NCBI GenBank assembly: GCA_029204225.1
Contig: CM055092.1
Span: 78,564,527-78,628,526 of the forward strand
Length of the DNA stretch: 64,000 nt
Origin: Diphasiastrum complanatum
Taxonomy: Eukaryota > Streptophyta > Lycopodiopsida > Lycopodiales > Lycopodiaceae
Reading direction: 5' to 3'
Shown here: one piece after another, positions 1 through 9,760 of the stretch
Layout: each line of letters begins with the position of its first letter
How positions within the stretch are numbered: position 1 is the first letter of the stretch
The notes under the pieces: model-generated
Databases searched by the model: none
The model's input: only the letters and a program-made list of their open reading frames with translations
Told to the model about the DNA's origin: nothing
Position numbers and translations under genes: made by a program

Positions 1-233
1 AAAACCAATCCATCCAAGGAGAGCCAAAGCAAGGGGGCCGAGGTGAAGGATGGAGCTTCAAGTTCAAAGTTCAAAGGCAAGAAGGACAAATCCAAGGAAA
101 GGTGTTTCCTTTGTGGAAAGATGCATGAGGCTTGGAGTCTCACAAGGACTTACAAGATTTGTCTTCAAAAGTCCATCATCACACATTTCAAACCTTTTGA
201 AGTTTTGCATTTGAAAGTGAATTTTTTGGTTTA
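1..233 (+). pseudogene. Retrotransposon gag tail with partial zinc knuckle
   Basis: The frame is open from the left edge of the window. It reads a Lys/Ser-rich stretch and then CFLCGKMHEAW, which matches the first half of a CCHC zinc knuckle (C-x2-C-x4-H); the fourth cysteine is missing. This is the nucleic-acid-binding end of a retrotransposon Gag. The piece continues off the window, so its family is unclear. It ends at a TAA near 234 and is decayed. Confidence 0.45.
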
Positions 234-267
234 AGATGCAAAGATAAATGTCACTTAGATTTATTTC

Positions 268-783
268 ATGTCCTTGGAAAGCATTTTGCTTAAAACTTTA
301 GAAAAGTTCAAATTTATTGTTATAATCCAAGAGAAACCAAGAAAGATTAAGGAGGAGCAATCACAAAATGAAAATAGTTTGATTTATGCTCTCATGTCAA
401 CTTATGAAAAACCATGTTGCTTTGAAGAGATTTTTGTATCTCAAAGGTGGATGAAGGCAATACTAGTTGAGTGTGATGCCTTAAAAGATAGCAAAATATG
501 TTTTCCTTGTAAGCTTACATTAGTTATGAAGTGAAGGAAATAAAAATATTTTCATAATGTAGGATCTTTTGGTTTCAATAAGATCATGAACGATGTGTTC
601 ATTCATAAAAATGAAAATTGTAAGTTTTCAATCTTAAAGGCAAGTTGTAAACTTCTTATGAGAATAAGTGAAGCATCCAAAGTGGACACTTATATCCATA
701 AGCAAGTAGTTAGCCTTATTGAGATGAAAATACTTCTTGATTTCAATATTAGAAAAATCATGTCAAATTGTGGTGAGTTTTGA
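268..783 (+). pseudogene. Degenerate Ty1/copia pol fragment, copy A
   Basis: Two short open stretches (268-534 and 586-783) are separated by stops. The first resembles the start of a copia reverse transcriptase, where the usual pattern is E-P-x-x-F-x-E-A then W-x-x-A-M-x-x-E-x-x-A-L; here residues EKPCCFEEIF and RWMKAILVECDAL occupy those places. The second (KASCKLLMRISEASKVDTY) recurs in diverged form at about 1319-1390. The two copies suggest an old duplication. Family assignment rests on a short motif and is tentative. Confidence 0.4.
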
Positions 784-819
784 ACTTATGGTTCTACCAT
801 AAGTAATGTTGATAATCAT

Positions 820-1705
820 ATGAAGTGCACATTATATGATCATGTTTGTTGTGATCATTTTGAGACATGGAGGTCTCGGATTTCCATCAAGGAGGAGCAC
901 CAAGGAGGTGATCTTGAGGAGTCATCTCGAGGTTCAAGTGTGCCAAAGATTGAGGAAGAGAGTCCTTCTCAAGTTATGATTACAAGAAGAATATCAAGAG
1001 ACATGGCTCATATGGCTCACATTTCAAGGGAAAGAAAAGAACATTTCAAGTGGTATACATCTCATGCTTGCTTCTCTTATGTCATTTGGTGAATCAATTT
1101 GCTTTAGTGAAACTTTTGCATCCCAAAGTTGGAGTAAAGCAATGCTAGTTGAGTTTGGTGTCTCTCTTGAAAACATAGTTGATGTTCTTAATGATATAAA
1201 ATTGATTTTAGATCAATTAGAAAGCAAATGGTTATTTCATCAAATGTATGTTCTTGAGTCTTGCAAGAGCAAGAGTGATTTGTCCACTCATAATGTGAAA
1301 AATTGTCTTTTTTCATGTATTGAGGCAAATTGTAAACTCTTTATGAGAGTAAGTGAATCATCCTCTAACGAAACTTATCTCCATAATGAAATATTTAGCC
1401 TCATTAGATCTAAGATTAGCATGGTAATCAAGCATGGAGATATGATACAAACTCTTTGTTATTATAGCATACATAGTCTTGCCAATGTTGATGAGCCTAA
1501 TTCTCGAGATCTTGATAACATGATGTTGAATCTTTGTGATCCTTATGAGTCAATAAGGACTCTTTATTTTATCATGGAGTTGCAGCTATTTTCGAGAAGG
1601 AGCTTTTGGATCAACCATATAAGCATCAATTCTTGTGTATATATGGTGGCTCATTTGGCCATAATTGACAAGAAAGCTAAATCTTGGTTTTGGTGCATTT
1701 CTTAA
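820..1705 (+). pseudogene. Degenerate Ty1/copia pol fragment, copy B
   Basis: Positions 868-1092 encode a charged linker (VPKIEEESPSQ and an arginine-rich stretch) like the one before copia reverse transcriptase. The overlapping open frame 1064-1705 begins SLMSFGESICFSETFASQSWSKAMLVE, a decayed copia RT N-terminus parallel to copy A. The end (VAHLAIIDKKAKSW) resembles the copia integrase C-terminal motif normally found upstream of RT, so the order is scrambled. The last 63 bases recur inverted at 3298-3358. No catalytic motif survives. Confidence 0.4.
1622..1684 (+). repeat. Short inverted repeat, left arm (pairs with 3298-3358)
   Basis: About 60 bases reading AGCATCAATTCTTGTGTATA onward reappear as the reverse complement at 3298-3358 with few differences. 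The two arms bracket the minus-strand half of the hAT pseudogene. Confidence 0.8.
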
Positions 1706-1933
1706 GTAATCTCTCCATTTGTCTTGTGATTTTATGCTTCTAATGGTTTCTAAGCTTAGTGTACTTCATTATTTGATGGTAGTCCGTACTCTGACAGGTC
1801 TTCACACGTGTGAAACCAACAAGTACAAGTTTTGATCATATTTGATTGTTCTTGTTAGATTTGTTGATGTAGATTTGATCTAGTGCTATCTAATCTTGTG
1901 TAGATTGGTAGATCAATTTAATCTAACACCCAA
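1706..1933. other. Non-coding spacer, possibly LTR-derived
   Basis: No gene is seen. It contains CACACGTGTGAAA, also found near the ends of the copia LTRs at 17.1 and 22.6 kb, so it may be an old LTR scrap. Confidence 0.2.
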
Positions 1934-3255
1934 TCACACTTGTGGATCTGATTTGGATCCATTATTGGTCCTTTTTGCTGTACTTTCACACGACCCTATC
2001 ATGACACCTGCTCCATCAGATCCAAACCCTACAAACTTTCTAATGTCTAGGTTTGACTCACTAAAAACAACCATGATTGCATCATAAATTGATTCGACAT
2101 TCTCATTTCCTAAAAAATTAAGACAAAAATAAAAAATTACAAGATTAAAGTTCTCAATGTAAGACAAATACATAATCAAAGACTTCTTGTCGAATATGTC
2201 CGTGAACTCATCCACTATCAATCCAAAGAAAAGACTTTGTTTTACTTTTTCCAAAATACTTTCTCGTAATGATTCGCCAATGTACTTTATAAATTCAGCA
2301 CAGGCCTAATCATGTTGATAGAGACTTTTTGTCATTGTTTTCAATCCAAGGGATCGTAACAAACATAGTTCAGATTGAAACTTGGTGTAAGAAAAATCCT
2401 CTTTTGCAATAAATACTAGAGGAGTTCTAAATCCAAAAAAAACCCTTTGTAAAGATTTTTTTATATTTTTTTTCAAATTTTTAGTACACATGGACCAATC
2501 AAAACACTCAAATTTGAAATCTACGTAACGTAACTTTTTGAGTCCACTAAAAATGGCATAACTGTTTAGTGATAAGTCCGAATTTAGCGAAGTTTGGTGC
2601 ATTAGAAAGCGCTCAACAAGGACTTTCAATGATATGTTACATGACATAATTCTGAAGTACACTTAAAAAGCTATGGCAAATCAAAAATATTAGTATTATA
2701 ATTTTTTAATAATATAAATTACATCTTGCACGAATTCTTAGAAGATCTTTTTAGAGCTCAAAACTCCTAACGATATTCCACCTTAAACAAGGCCCAAACG
2801 CTTCTTTTCTGCCGCAATTAGTAGCATTCGCTTCTTATATTGCATCTTTCTTAGCTTCAATCTGATCTCTATATATATCTCTATGGACTCTGGACCTTGG
2901 CATGATCCAACCATGCTAGTATCTCTATGGACTCTGGACCTTGGCATGATCCAACCATGCACTAGCACGAATGCTAGTGCTCCCCAAAATTCCAAATACA
3001 TTTTTGTAACGGTTTGGCTGTTGCTTGCATACTTTACAATACACTCTTCCTAATTCTTTGTTGAACTCTAGCCATGGATAATCAATGATCCATCATTGAT
3101 CTTGCCACATGTTACAAGCTTCTGCAATTTCTTTTGGAGATTGGCTGATTGAATCTTTTTTTGTTCTGCATCAACTTTTTCCTCCTCGTTGCACCCATCA
3201 CAACCATATTTCTCGGTGTGCTTTTTCTTAGCTCCAAACATTACAAGAATGCAAG
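1934..3255 (-). pseudogene. hAT-type transposase pseudogene, N-terminal half
   Basis: Read from 3255 downwards, the pieces run in the order of hAT-related proteins of the zinc-finger-862/DUF4371 kind. First is a Lys-rich leader. Next, near 3085-2930, comes YPWLEFNKELGRVYCKVCK followed by a WLDHA-type histidine, a TTF/BED-like zinc finger. At 2662-2306 is a stretch containing FIAKEDFSYTKFQSEL, and at 2254-1934 is FFGLIVDEFTDIFDKKSL with GFGSDGAGVMIG, the conserved region around the first catalytic aspartate. Stops and frameshifts separate the pieces. It breaks off abruptly at about 1935; the matching C-terminal half lies at 3826-4994 on the other strand. Confidence 0.7.
2877..2960. repeat. 44-bp tandem duplication
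   Basis: The unit beginning CTATGGACTCTGGACCTTGG occurs at 2881 and again at 2925 without visible mismatch over the shared length. It is a recent local duplication inside the hAT pseudogene. Confidence 0.85.
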
Positions 3256-3297
3256 ATTGTTTTCTCTTAGTGTATCTAAGTACATGTTTTTCACAGA

Positions 3298-3358
3298 TTT
3301 AGCTTTCTTGTCAATTATGGCCAAATGAACCACCATATATACACAAGAGCTGATGCTT
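3298..3358 (-). repeat. Short inverted repeat, right arm (pairs with 1622-1684)
   Basis: Reverse complement of the end of copia fragment B, encoding the same HLAIIDKKAKS motif on the minus strand. With the left arm it flanks the flipped hAT half. Confidence 0.8.
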
Positions 3359-3825
3359 ACTCAGCTGATTTGGCATGTGTGAGAGTGCCTACTCATCAAA
3401 GGATCCACCAATAATCATCAATATGGCACATGGACCAAGTTTCCTAACTTATAGCCACCTCCCTTAATTTTCCTAATTTATAGGGACTTGCACAAATATC
3501 TACTACAAGTTGGATCTCACCTACTACTGATGTTTTAACACATATGAGCAGTTCTTGGCACGTGTGAGATTACTCCTATCCATGTGAAATAGCTTTTCCT
3601 ACCAATAACATGATGCCAATGGCATATAGCTAGAAAACTAGATTTTGGCCATTTTAGCCACTAGATCTCAAATGAAATGGTATGTACAACCTATATGACT
3701 AATCTAAATGATAAATGTATTTATTTCACACATGGGAACGAGCTTCACACATGTCTAATGATGATATGTACTAGTTATAATGGTATTTACAAGATTTGAT
3801 CAAGTTAGCTTTTGCCAATTTTAAC
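3359..3825. other. Non-coding spacer
   Basis: A+T-rich with no gene. It holds short words such as CACGTGTGA that also occur in the copia LTRs, so it may be retroelement debris splitting the hAT pseudogene. Confidence 0.2.
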
Positions 3826-4994
3826 AGGTCGAGCACGGGAGTTGTGACGAGGCTAAAAAAATCATGCCCTTTTCTATCAGGTATACACTCCATCGCTCGT
3901 GTTCAGGTTCAGCCTCCAAATTGTCGTATTCCAAGTTTATTGATTCACTAGTTAATGCAACAGTTTCTTTTTTTTGCCAATAGTTGCAAAAGGCAATCTC
4001 TTTTGCGGTCGTTACAAGAAGAACTGGCAAGTGATATATTGAAGTTGAATAGGATTAATGCCACAAGATGGTCGAGTCATCACAATGCGATAAAACGCAT
4101 ATGTGATGTTCTGCAACATGTGATTCATGCTATAAAAAGTGAATTTAACAAAATGTCAAAAAAAAAATCAAGTTCGCAAAAAGATGTTGTTCTCATCGAC
4201 GAGGATGCCCAAGATGTTGAAGACGATTTGGAAGCAGCCTTGGCATCTGAAGTAAGTCAAAGAAGGCAGTTCAGGCTGCTGCAACCAAAAAGCTTCTAAA
4301 AAGGTTATGCGACTTCAAGTGTATATACATTCTACATTTTCTAGCGGACATACTTTAAAAGCTGTCAATTTTGAGTTTGATATTTCAACGAGACTATGTG
4401 GAAGTTGGAGCAATCTTAGGAATTGTTTCTAATGAAATTGCTTTGATTGAAGACGAGTTTATTGAAGACCCTCCTACAAATTTGAACGCTGGAACATATG
4501 ACAGTAAAGGGTATGCAATCTTACCAGATTATGGACCTGAAAATGGTTATATTCAAAGGTTACAAAATTTTCTACAAGGGAATTTGTATTATGATATAGA
4601 AATCAATAGGTTTGCTGTGGGTGATGACTTAGAAGAGGTGATTGACTTCCAAAAGTCCTTTTCTCGTGCTATAGTTGAGAGTTTGTCAAATCAGTTCGAA
4701 GATTAAGGCCATTTGAGTTCTTTCAAGGTACCATCTCCTACCAACATACCAAGATGCATGAGAGAAATGAAAGATTATGGTTATCAAGAGATCAATTCCC
4801 TTGGTGATTTTTATGGGATTTCAAAAGTTGATGCAGCTGGAAATGTGATTCCTCCACTCATCAATATTGAAGAGGTGAGGCGGGAATATAAAGCATTCAA
4901 AATTCAAGCCACAACTGAGTGGAGCGGCCGATCTTTTTGTGATACATCAGCCATCATTGGCTTCAATCAGCAGTTGCATGAGAAATATAAATGA
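3826..4994 (+). pseudogene. hAT-type transposase pseudogene, C-terminal half
   Basis: Three open pieces follow in order. 3955-4299 contains LKLNRINATRWSSHHNAIK, the TRW-S/C motif of hAT/DUF4371 transposases, followed by an acidic stretch. About 4303-4706 contains LHFLADIL (partly in another frame) and SLIFQRDYVEVGAILG, typical of the region before the dimerisation domain. 4713-4994 resembles the C-terminal part of the same proteins. A frameshift near 4290-4370 and a TAA at 4704 break it. The orientation is opposite to the N-terminal half at 1934-3255, and together they cover most of one transposase. Confidence 0.65.
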
Positions 4995-5616
4995 TTGTAC
5001 ATGTTGTCTCCTTTTTGGTAAGTTATGAATTCTAATACTTTTTCAATCTTATCATTTTTATTTCTGTTTTCATTAGTGAACATGATCTATTGTGCTAATC
5101 GATGATCTTATATGCTTTCCCAAATGTTTATCAAACTTATGATCATGTATTATAGCAAGACCTATTGAGTTTTTTGGTATATGTTTCAAAAATATGAGTA
5201 CCAGGCTTTTTTTCAGTTGGAAGACCATAATCAATGAAGACCAACAAAAAAGCTAAAGCTTGACATCTTTCCATATATAAGTATATGTGCTAGTGAGTTG
5301 AGAGAATTAAGTTATGTTAACATACTACAAACATGATCTTTAATGTCCTTAAATAACAAAATCCTTCTTTGCTCTCAATTATGCAAGTTATATTTCTTTA
5401 GATATTTATAATATACTACAGGTGAGGTAGTAAAAAAAAATTTCTAATGAATTTAAAAAGGAATTTCAAATGTTTGTGAAGTATATTGTAATTGAGGTAG
5501 TACGATGTGTTTTTATAAATATTTCAAATACTTATAGATCATCTCATAGTCAACAAGCATAATTACCACGAGGAATGTGCTATAGAAAGATATTCAATCG
5601 ATTCCATTGCCTTTAC
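4995..5616. other. No gene recognised
   Basis: A+T-rich spacer after the hAT remnant; nothing supported. Confidence 0.4.
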
Positions 5617-6298
5617 CAAATTCTAGTTGGATAGCTGAGTGTTTTATACAAGATCTAGAAAAGTTGTTTTTGGTCATGCAAAATGAGCTCTTTTTTCTTA
5701 CAGTAATTCTGTTTGTTGCAGCCTGATTCGTGCGGTTTCAATATATATTTTAGATCTGATTTGTCTTGTTATTAGATCCTCAAATGCTTTACATGTTGAT
5801 TCAAACTCATGCACTTGTTTGTGTATTAAGTTGATGTGAACAGATGTAACAAGCCAAATGCAGCCATACTTTTGAATAACATTGTGATGATTCGAAGTAG
5901 TATCGCAGCCGGCAATGTTCTTTTTTGGTAAGTTCCTAGCCTCTTGTGTGATTTTTTTGCAAGCTTTGTTAGCTTGAATGAGGTAGTTAACAAATTCTAG
6001 TTGGATAGCTGAGTGTTTTATACAAGATCTAGAAAAGCTGTTTTTGGTCATGCAAAATGAGCTCTTTTTTCTTTCAGTGATTCTGTTTGTTGCAGCCTGA
6101 TTCGTGTTGATTCAAACTCATGCACTTGTTTGTGTATTAAGTTGATGTGAACAGATGTAACAAGCCAAATGTAGCCATACTTTTGAATCTCACTGTCATG
6201 ATTCAAAGCAATATCTCAACCAACAATGTTCTTTTTTGGTAAGTTCCTAGCCTCCTGTGTGATTTTTTTGCAAGCCTTGTTAACTTGAATGAGGTAGT
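5617..6298. repeat. Tandem duplication of a 374/308-bp unit
   Basis: The unit starts CAAATTCTAGTTGGATAGCT at 5617 and again at 5991. Both copies carry the same downstream words (TTGATTCAAACTCATGCACT at 5799 and 6107; a TTCTTTTTTGGTAAGTTCCT near 5918 and 6229). The second copy lacks about 66 bp found at 5730-5795. A 117-codon minus-strand frame (5698-6051) covers much of copy one. I recognise no family in it, and the second copy does not keep it open, so I do not call it a gene. Confidence 0.8.
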
Positions 6299-6950
6299 TA
6301 CACTTAGTATTATGTCCATATCGCTGGCTTCATATCTATCGTTAGTAGCTTGACAACATGTATTCTAATGTCAATGCATAATTTTGTACGTTTTCATGAT
6401 GATTTCAAGCACTATCTCTTGCAGCGTTTACACAAAGTGTTATATCTATTGGTGGCTTTTGTTTTAGTCCTTACTAGCATGTGTTTTTGTGTTGATGCAT
6501 AATTGTTCTTCGCGTGTTGATGCATAATTGGTGTTCTGGTATGTATGTAGGAAGTAAGGTTTCGATATCCTTAAGAAATTGCACATCTTTGGTTTTGGCA
6601 AGACCCAATTTGTTAACTGTGCCTATCCTTCACGTGAAAATATAATTCATCAATAAATGAACGAAAATGAATAAAATTAAATGCTTCCTGCATGAAATAT
6701 TTGTTGAAATCACTTTAAATCTTGAATAAAATTAGCTTTTAATTGCAATTTTTTGTGTTGGCATAAGTCTTTTGCAAAGCTTTGTTGATATTCTTAAAGA
6801 AATGTTTGCATGATTGTAGTGGTTGATGTTTTTAGTTTTATACCTTTTATTGCATGTGTTATGATAGCAAATATTTCTAAAGATAATTTTGGAGATTTTC
6901 ACAAGAACACATATAGCAAATATCCATGCAAATATCTACGCACAATACAA
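6299..6950. other. No gene recognised
   Basis: A+T-rich; GTTGATGCATAATT occurs twice near 6492 and 6515. If the CACTA territory is a single element, its left end should lie here or just beyond. Confidence 0.3.
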
Positions 6951-6959
6951 AGGAGGACA

Positions 6960-7455
6960 CGCGAGCAAAAAAAAATTCGCGTGGATATAGTCGTGGATTG
7001 GCGTGGATATACGCGTCGATACAAGCGCGTGGATTATCCACGCGTGGATGTTCCACGCAAATGTCTTTTCCGGCAGCAGATCGGCCGGACGTCGTGAAAT
7101 TCAAAATGCGTGGATTATCCATGCCAAGTCCGACTATCGGCAGCCGGGCAAACCTCCGACACCCGGAGCCGGAAATAGGAATTCTGATTTCACGTGGATA
7201 ATCCACGCTTGGATAATCCATGCGTGGATAATCCACGCCATAGTAAAAATAAAATAAAAAAGCCTAGGCTTTTGCGTGGATAATTATCCACGCGTTTATT
7301 ATCCACGCAAAATTTGCTTTATCCACTCAAAATCTAGAGAGTTGAGGTCGTGGATACCGAGTGGATAATTTATTTTTTATATCCACGCGGTATCCACGCA
7401 AATTTTTTTTTGGAATTTGCGTGGATTATCCACGCGTGGATAATCCATACAAAAA
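6960..7455. repeat. Palindromic subterminal-type repeat array 1
   Basis: A G+C-rich island in A+T-rich DNA packed with the near-perfect palindrome GCGTGGATWATCCACGC and half sites. Clear copies lie at 7027-7043, 7042-7058, 7108-7124, 7192-7235 (three overlapping), 7274-7306, 7388-7406 and 7422-7450. Short spacers include a CCGG...GGCCGGACG segment with a counterpart in array 3 at 25.3 kb. Multiple copies of a short motif in both orientations are characteristic of subterminal regions of CACTA transposons, where the TNPA protein binds. The role here is inferred. Open frames across it come from the repeat and are not genes. Confidence 0.75.
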
Positions 7456-8224
7456 ATTTTGTCCAAAAAAAAAAACATTGGCACGAACCAAAATGTGGTT
7501 TGCTCCGAAAATAGAGGTGATTTTTTATTTTTGTGTTGCGTGAGAGAAAGAAAAAGAGAGTATAGATGGGAGTGAGAATGAGATGAGGATGAATGTGAGT
7601 GAGAAGATTGATAGTGTTTAGGATTTTTAGTTCATTGATGGATGTTAATAGTACGTGTTTTGTGATCATAAGTTTTAAGATTTTTTTTGTTTGTGATTTA
7701 GGTTTGGATATGAAAAATGAGCTTTCATTGCAAAGGATTTAAAGATCAAGTGCAGGCAAAAGGAAAAGCAAAGATTGCAAAACAATGGAGATACAATAGT
7801 AAAGGTAAATTCACATTTATTTTTATTCATTTGATATTTAGTTGATAACTTAATGTGTTATCTATTTCCATTATTTTTCATTGTGCTTTCCATTACTTTT
7901 TATTGTGCATTCTAGCATGCAAATCATGTGCTAAAATAGATACATTGCATTGAATTCATCAATGGATACATTTGCATTGCATAGATGTGCATTAAATAGA
8001 CTATACATTGCATTGAATACATCAATAGATACATTTGCAATCAATAGATGTGCATTTAATAGACTATACATTTGCATTCATGGATTAAAAATATATGCAT
8101 TCAAAATTTTTGCAAGAATGATGTGATGCCAAAACATTATATTGATTGATTTAAAAACAAATACATTGATGAGAGAATAAATTCTCTCTTCCTACATTGC
8201 CTTCTACAAGGCCTTACATTTAAT
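7456..8224. other. Non-coding spacer downstream of the TNPA-like gene
   Basis: Contains a purine-rich GTGAGAATGAGATGAGGATG-like stretch (7540-7610) and short repeats of GCATTGAATTCATC and TAGATGTGCATT (7930-8080). No gene is seen. It should include the 3' UTR of the minus-strand gene ending at 8225. Confidence 0.35.
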
Positions 8225-9360
8225 TTAAGAACCTCTACTCATCATCACTTCTTTCCTCCTCGCCTCCATCTTGTAGGTGTACGTTGGTGTCCACATCTTC
8301 AAACTCCCTTCGCTTTCATTCACGTACTCTTCCACGTTCTCTTTCACATTTTCTTCCACATCACGAACACTTGAAGTTGTAGAGCATCTCTACAAAATAG
8401 AATCAAAGATTTAATTAAATTCAGATTAAACTTACTTGTAAACCACAAAGTAAACAATCACAAAACAATAAAGGTTAAGAGTTTACGATTGGAAACAATC
8501 CATGAGATTCCATAAAAGCCTTAAGGCCGACATATCCATGATCGTAACCTTGCTTGTACTCCGCGGCGGTCATGTGTCTTCCAAAATCACTAAGCTACAT
8601 TCAACAAAAAAACATAGTTTATCAATACAATATAGTTTACCAATAAAAAACATTAACAATCTCACTACAAAAATAGAATCATATTAAAAAATATTGCACT
8701 TACAAAGTGGGCCTCTAGATTGTCCCTTCCTCCCGATCCCAAGTGACTTTGGCCATATTTTAAAAGCTTCTCGGCGGCGGCCCTACGTTGTTGTTCATAC
8801 TTTTGGGGATTGTTTTGCAACAATTTCTCTTTCACCTTTCTCCAATCCCTTTTGGAGCACCATCTAGGCTTCGTGGGATTCCTCACAGCTCTTCTTATCA
8901 ATTGCCTTTTGTTTCGAATCCAAAGACACATTGTATTCAAGGCCCAAGTCCTACTAAAAGTATTGGATTGAGGAAATTTAGAATACAAAGTCTCTATTAT
9001 TTTATTTTTGTCTTCAAGCGATTGGGAGGACCAATCGATCATGTAATCTTTACCAAAATATAAAGCAACTAAATAACGCAAACGGGCATGAACTACATTG
9101 TCACGCGTATTTTTTATAACTCCACCACGTGGATTAAGATCATAATACACACTACACGATTCTTGGAAAGAGGCATCTTTGGAAGCTCTTCTCTCGGATG
9201 ATTCACCCGAAGAAGATAACACAAGATTTTTTATTCTATCTCTTTGTTGAGAGGATAGATTCTCAAGCCACTCTTGATTATATTCTTCGGGCTCCTCACG
9301 AGCTCTTCTCCTAGAAGTTCTCCCACTTGACCTTTCACTTGACCTACCACTTGAAGACAT
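8225..9360 (-). CDS. TNPA-like CACTA accessory protein, three exons, apparently intact
   Basis: Exons are 9360-8704, 8594-8487 and 8389-8225 (219 + 36 + 54 codons and a TAA, 309 aa). The first donor is a consensus GTAAGT; the second is GTAAAC; acceptors read TGTAG and TTGTAG, and the frame is kept across both introns. The N-terminus is Ser/Arg-rich (about residues 1-20) and acidic up to about 60. The middle is W/R/K-rich (ALNTMCLWIRNKRQ, about 150). A basic segment (TKPRWCSKRDWRKVKEKL, then QQRRAAAEKLLKYGQSHLGSGGRDNLEAHF) resembles the conserved block of plant transposase family 24, the TNPA type of En/Spm elements. It lies between palindromic arrays 1 and 2, as expected for a protein that binds them. 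Family identity is by eye. Confidence 0.7.
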
Positions 9361-9690
9361 TGTATCAAAGAAAAACTTTAAAAGTTAGAAATTAGTGGAG
9401 AATGGGAGTGAAAGAGTATTGAAGACTTTTAGATTAGAAGAGTAAGCAATGAATAGAAAGCAATAGACTAATAGTAAGCAAGAATAAAGAAGATCAATAG
9501 AGCAAGCAAAAACAAGAGCAAGATCACTAGCAATGAAGAGCAACCAAAAGCAAGCAAGCAAGATCTATAGAGCTTAGAAGAGCAATAGCAAGCAAGGGCA
9601 CTAAACACTAGATTAAAAAACCTATAAAACTTGAAAGCAAAAGAAGAGGAGCAATAATGCTCGCGGAAATGCCATTTTATTGGCATTCAA
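9361..9690 (-). promoter_or_regulatory. Probable leader and promoter of the TNPA-like gene
   Basis: On the gene's strand this is pyrimidine-rich with many TTGCT words (9430-9650), like a long 5' leader. It connects the ATG at 9360 to array 2 at 9697. No clear TATA box can be fixed. The regulatory role is inferred from position. Confidence 0.3.
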
Positions 9691-9696
9691 GTTTCG

Positions 9697-9760
9697 CGTG
9701 GATTATCCACACAGAAGTTATCAACGCGTGGATAATCCACGCGTGGATGCTCCACGCATT
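9697..9760. repeat. Palindromic subterminal-type repeat array 2
   Basis: Holds CGCGTGGATTATCCACAC, CGCGTGGATAATCCACGC and CGTGGATGCTCCACGC back to back, the same motif as arrays 1 and 3. It lies about 340 bp upstream of the TNPA-like start codon, so it could be an autoregulatory site as well as transposon structure. Confidence 0.7.

Noticed and set aside
7003-7257. Overlapping frames rich in WIIHAW or STRGLSTRG in palindromic array 1 (likewise at 25.1-25.5 kb)
   Set aside because: They translate the GCGTGGATWATCCACGC repeat and are not conserved as coding sequence.
8664-8677. CACTACAAAAATAG as a CACTA-type terminus
   Set aside because: It lies in the first intron of the TNPA-like gene with no partner in inverted orientation nearby.
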